Positions 21,092-22,061 of a DNA stretch of 22,061 nucleotides are shown piece after piece. The notes below the pieces were generated by a model. The model was given only the letters and a program-made list of their open reading frames with translations, ran no database searches and was not told the DNA's origin. The number at the start of each line of letters is the position of its first letter. Within the stretch, counting starts at the first letter, position 1. A program made the position numbers and the translations under genes. Origin of the DNA: an archaeon (lineage in GTDB: Archaea; Halobacteriota; Syntropharchaeia; Alkanophagales; Methanospirareceae); assembly GCA_030019325.1 (NCBI GenBank), contig JASEFB010000021.1:1-22061 (forward strand). Reading direction: 5' to 3'.

Positions 21092-22061
21092 TTAAGGGTT
21101 TTATAGGCTACAACATCAGCAATCTATAATAATCCGCAATCAATGGGGCATTAATCCACTATAATCAGCCAAAAGCTTTATAGTCGTGTAGCCCTTATAT
21201 AGGCTACATGGCAAAGACACGAATAAGGCGAGGATCTCGGGTATATGTGTATGAGCGAGAAAACTACCGAGATAGTTCAGGGAAGGTAAAACACCGTAAC
21301 ACCCGTTATTTAGGTGTAGAAGTGACAATAGGTGGGAAAACCCAGATAATTCCTCCGAAAAAACGCTTGAAAGATTTTGAGATCACGAAATCGGTGAGAT
21401 ATGGTGATATAGCAGTCCTTTACGGCCTATTCATCCAATACGGACTTATTGAGCTATTAAATGGATTAATTCCAAGAAGAGGACTGCCCGTAGGAGAAGT
21501 TTTTGCATCGCTTGCAACCAATCATATAATCGACAGAGAAACACTCAATAAGTTTTCCAGATGGTACCAGGACACTGCACTGGAAGAGTTCACAAAAATC
21601 GACGCTGACAAACTAAACTCCACAAATCTTTGTGCTGTGATGAAAACCTTCGGTAAAATAGGCCCAGAGGGCATAGTTGATGTATGCATTGAGCTGTTCA
21701 ACAAAATAAAACAGCTTGAAGCAGAGCCATCTACATTGATTTATGACATTACCTCCACTTATTTTTATTCGCTAAAATTGCCTAAAGCCCGACCCGGTTA
21801 CAATCGCGATGATAACAGCTTACCTCAGATAAACATCTCGCTGGTCGCTACAAAAAACAAAGGTTTGCCCGTTTTATTCAGAACCTACGAAGGAAACGTG
21901 ACAGATGTGAAGACGATAGAACAGCTTATTGCCGATGTCAAGCGGATAAACTTCAAAATAGATGGAATAGTCCTGGGCCGAGGGATGACCTCAAAGAAAA
22001 ATCTCATAGGGGGCGTCATGAAATAACTATATCAACTACCACTTATTGAAATTACATGCAC
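21092..22061 (+). mobile_element. Damaged IS1634/IS4-like element, right end not in window
   Basis: Contains the transposase frame and about 115 bp upstream. ATAGGCTACA occurs at 21103-21112 and again at 21199-21208, the second spanning the transposase start. TGTAGCC (21187-21193) pairs with GGCTACA (21202-21208) as a hairpin around the start codon. I cannot define the left end exactly; it lies between the methyltransferase remnant and 21103. Confidence 0.5.
21208..22026 (+). pseudogene. IS1634/IS4-like transposase, truncated and with a lost catalytic Asp
   Basis: 272 residues, about half the normal length of this transposase family (roughly 500-560). Blocks: RRGSRVYVYERENYRDSSGK, RYGDIAVLYGLFIQYGL, STLIYDITSTYFYS with the first catalytic Asp180, and GLPVLFRTYEGNVTDVKTIE. 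The next motif, normally Val-Leu-Asp-Arg-Gly-x-x-Ser, reads VLGRGMTSKKNL, so the second catalytic Asp is Gly257. The frame then stops after IGGVMK, and I do not see the remainder in the last 35 bases. It is a dead copy; intact relatives elsewhere in the genome would be expected. Confidence 0.75.

Overview
The window reads as archaeal, most likely from the Euryarchaeota/Halobacteriota, and an ANME-1/Methanophagales-type methane-cycling lineage is my best guess. The reasons are an archaeal-type SRP54, a PhoU-family regulator with an AbrB-like N-terminus, a short MetE core protein, endonuclease V, MarC, the C-terminus of a GMP synthase, and A/T-rich TATA boxes 20-40 bp ahead of several genes. The lineage guess is inference; the archaeal assignment is well supported.

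Layout. 1-1640: the end of guaA, a HAD hydrolase, and remnants of an ACT-domain gene and a phenylacetate-CoA ligase gene. 1746-2799: a complete IS5-like insertion sequence with terminal inverted repeats and a 5-bp flanking direct repeat; it cuts a small membrane-protein gene. 2805-4670: an eroded stretch of small membrane proteins, broken surface-protein pieces and tiny lysine-rich ORFs. 4831-10311: housekeeping genes (AmmeMemoRadiSam-type radical SAM protein, hisF, ffh/SRP54, purM, PhoU-like regulator). 10421-15901: the centrepiece. 15939-20692: a pair of palindromic operator-like sites, membrane proteins, two small winged-helix proteins, endonuclease V, marC and a MetE-like protein. 20703-22026: a structured repeat, two broken genes and a damaged IS1634/IS4-like transposase.

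Centrepiece. Four co-directional genes resemble the actinobacterial pupylation system: an ARC/Mpa-type AAA+ ATPase (10421-12052), a PafA-like protein starting 3 nt later (12056-13810), a Dop-like protein (13881-15545), and an 83-residue, very charged protein ending in Ser-Gly-Glu (15650-15901) that fits the role of Pup. If this is right, an archaeon would carry a Pup-like protein-tagging route to its own 20S proteasome. The tag would be encoded with a ready-made C-terminal Glu and so need no deamidation. Two oddities matter. The PafA-like protein has Cys where PafA has its catalytic Asp, while the Dop-like protein keeps that Asp. The ATPase ends in Gly-Met-His-Phe instead of Mpa's Gly-Gln-Tyr-Leu. 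No proteasome subunit gene lies in the window. I know of no established pupylation system in archaea, but I could not search.

How the genes may work together: the ATPase would recognise the tag through its N-terminal coiled coil, unfold the tagged protein and pass it to a 20S core encoded elsewhere, while the PafA-like and Dop-like proteins attach and remove the tag. The divergently transcribed PhoU-like gene shares the promoter region. The outer parts of the window show repeated insertion and decay, so the charged-tag system sits between stable housekeeping genes and an accessory region.
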